DNA of 5,615 nt from Burkholderiales bacterium (GTDB lineage: Bacteria; Pseudomonadota; Gammaproteobacteria; Burkholderiales; Burkholderiaceae_C). How positions within the stretch are numbered: the first letter of the stretch is position 1; each line of letters begins with the position of its first letter. This document shows positions 5,144 through 5,615 of the stretch, one piece after another. The position numbers and the translations under genes are program-made. The DNA lies in contig CANBSV010000136.1 in NCBI GenBank assembly GCA_947372225.1, positions 1 through 5,615 of the forward strand, given 5' to 3'. A model generated the notes under the pieces. It saw nothing but the letters and a program-made list of their open reading frames with translations, was not told the origin of the DNA and did not search any database.

Positions 5144-5615
5144 GCATCTTCGTCGACGGCCAGGAAGGCACCACCGGGCTGCGCATTCACGAGTGTCTCG
5201 CCCAGCGCGATGACATTGAGGTGCTGCGCATCGACCCCGAACTGCGCAAGGACACCGACGAGCGGGCGCGATTGCTCAATGCGGCTGACGTGGCGTTCCT
5301 GTGCCTGCCGGACGCGGCCTCGCGCGAGGCCGCCACGCTGATCACCAACCCCAACACCTGCCTGATCGACGCGAGCACCGCGCACCGCACGGCACCGGGC
5401 TGGGCCTTCGGCCTGCCCGAGCTGGCGCCGCAGCAGCGCGCGGCCATCCGCGCCAGCAAGCGCATTGCCAACCCGGGCTGCCACGCCAGCGCGTTCATCC
5501 TGCTGCTGCGCCCGCTGGTGGACGCCGGCGTGGTGCCGGCCGACACGCCGGTGACGGCCACCTCGATCACCGGCTACTCGGGCGGCGGCAAAAGCATGAT
5601 TGCCGACTACGAAGC
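5134..5615 (+). CDS. argC: N-acetyl-gamma-glutamyl-phosphate reductase, type 2 (3' end missing)
   Basis: ArgC reduces N-acetyl-gamma-glutamyl phosphate with NADPH to N-acetylglutamate semialdehyde, the third step to ornithine and arginine, in the cytoplasm. The 160 visible codons begin with the nucleotide-binding stretch IFVDGQEGTTGLRI (5-18), a glycine pattern at G9, G12 and G15 that is characteristic of the short type-2 enzymes of about 310 residues. They continue with DVAFLCLPDAASRE (52-65), IDASTAHR (78-85), FGLPEL (92-97) and the active-site loop ANPGCHASAF with catalytic Cys116. The frame ends in ITGYSGGGKSMIADYEA as the window closes, so about half the protein is missing. The start ATG at 5134 is supported by GGGGGGAAG (5121-5129), 4 bases upstream. 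It is the only plus-strand gene and diverges from the hydrolase-parB unit, so it is functionally unrelated to its visible neighbours. Confidence 0.96.
   Translation, partial: MKHRIFVDGQEGTTGLRIHECLAQRDDIEVLRIDPELRKDTDERARLLNAADVAFLCLPDAASREAATLITNPNTCLIDASTAHRTAPGWAFGLPELAPQQRAAIRASKRIANPGCHASAFILLLRPLVDAGVVPADTPVTATSITGYSGGGKSMIADYE

Noticed and set aside
5101..5484. minus-strand open frame(s) opposite argC
   Set aside because: argC has a clear active-site cysteine loop, nucleotide-binding motif and ribosome site; the antisense frames have no recognisable content.
1..5615. a novel defence, mobile or RNA-based system
   Set aside because: All substantial coding space is explained by known families. 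No long terminal repeats, transposase, regular spacer array, tRNA-like fold or conserved large RNA structure was seen.

Overview
This is a GC-rich bacterial chromosomal segment with strong G/C preference at codon third positions. It carries ordinary housekeeping and metabolic genes and no mobile element, RNA gene or CRISPR array. Protein details point to a betaproteobacterium, probably Burkholderiales near Comamonadaceae. The clues are a ParB N-terminus that reads KKPKGLGLGLEALLG, an RBBP9/YdeN-type hydrolase directly upstream of parB, a BioA with the WHPCTQM motif, and a short type-2 ArgC. The taxonomic placement is inferred from remembered family features, not from a search.

Layout: six genes lie on the minus strand and one on the plus strand. 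Read in the direction of transcription from about 5091 down to 1, the minus-strand genes are an RBBP9/YdeN-type alpha/beta hydrolase, parB, an NADPH-dependent FMN reductase, a small GNAT-like protein, bioA, and bioF (cut by the left edge). The plus-strand gene is argC, which starts at 5134, diverges from the hydrolase and runs off the right edge.

There are three probable transcription units on the minus strand. The first is hydrolase-parB, with tight spacing. The second is FMN reductase-GNAT, joined by a 4-base ATGA overlap. The third is bioA-bioF, 18 bases apart, preceded by a 143-base gap holding a reasonable sigma70-like promoter. BioF makes 8-amino-7-oxononanoate (KAPA) and BioA aminates it to 7,8-diaminononanoate, so these are consecutive steps of biotin synthesis. 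ArgC catalyses the third step of ornithine/arginine synthesis. ParB belongs to the chromosome segregation machinery, but its usual partner parA is not beside it here.

I found no convincing undescribed system. The points most worth a second look are the separation of parB from parA, an 8-bp direct repeat with 10-bp period across the argC start codon, the Tyr-to-Cys change at the BioA substrate-site position, and a GNAT-like protein without the usual acetyl-CoA loop motif. Long open frames on the plus strand opposite these genes are codon-bias shadows.
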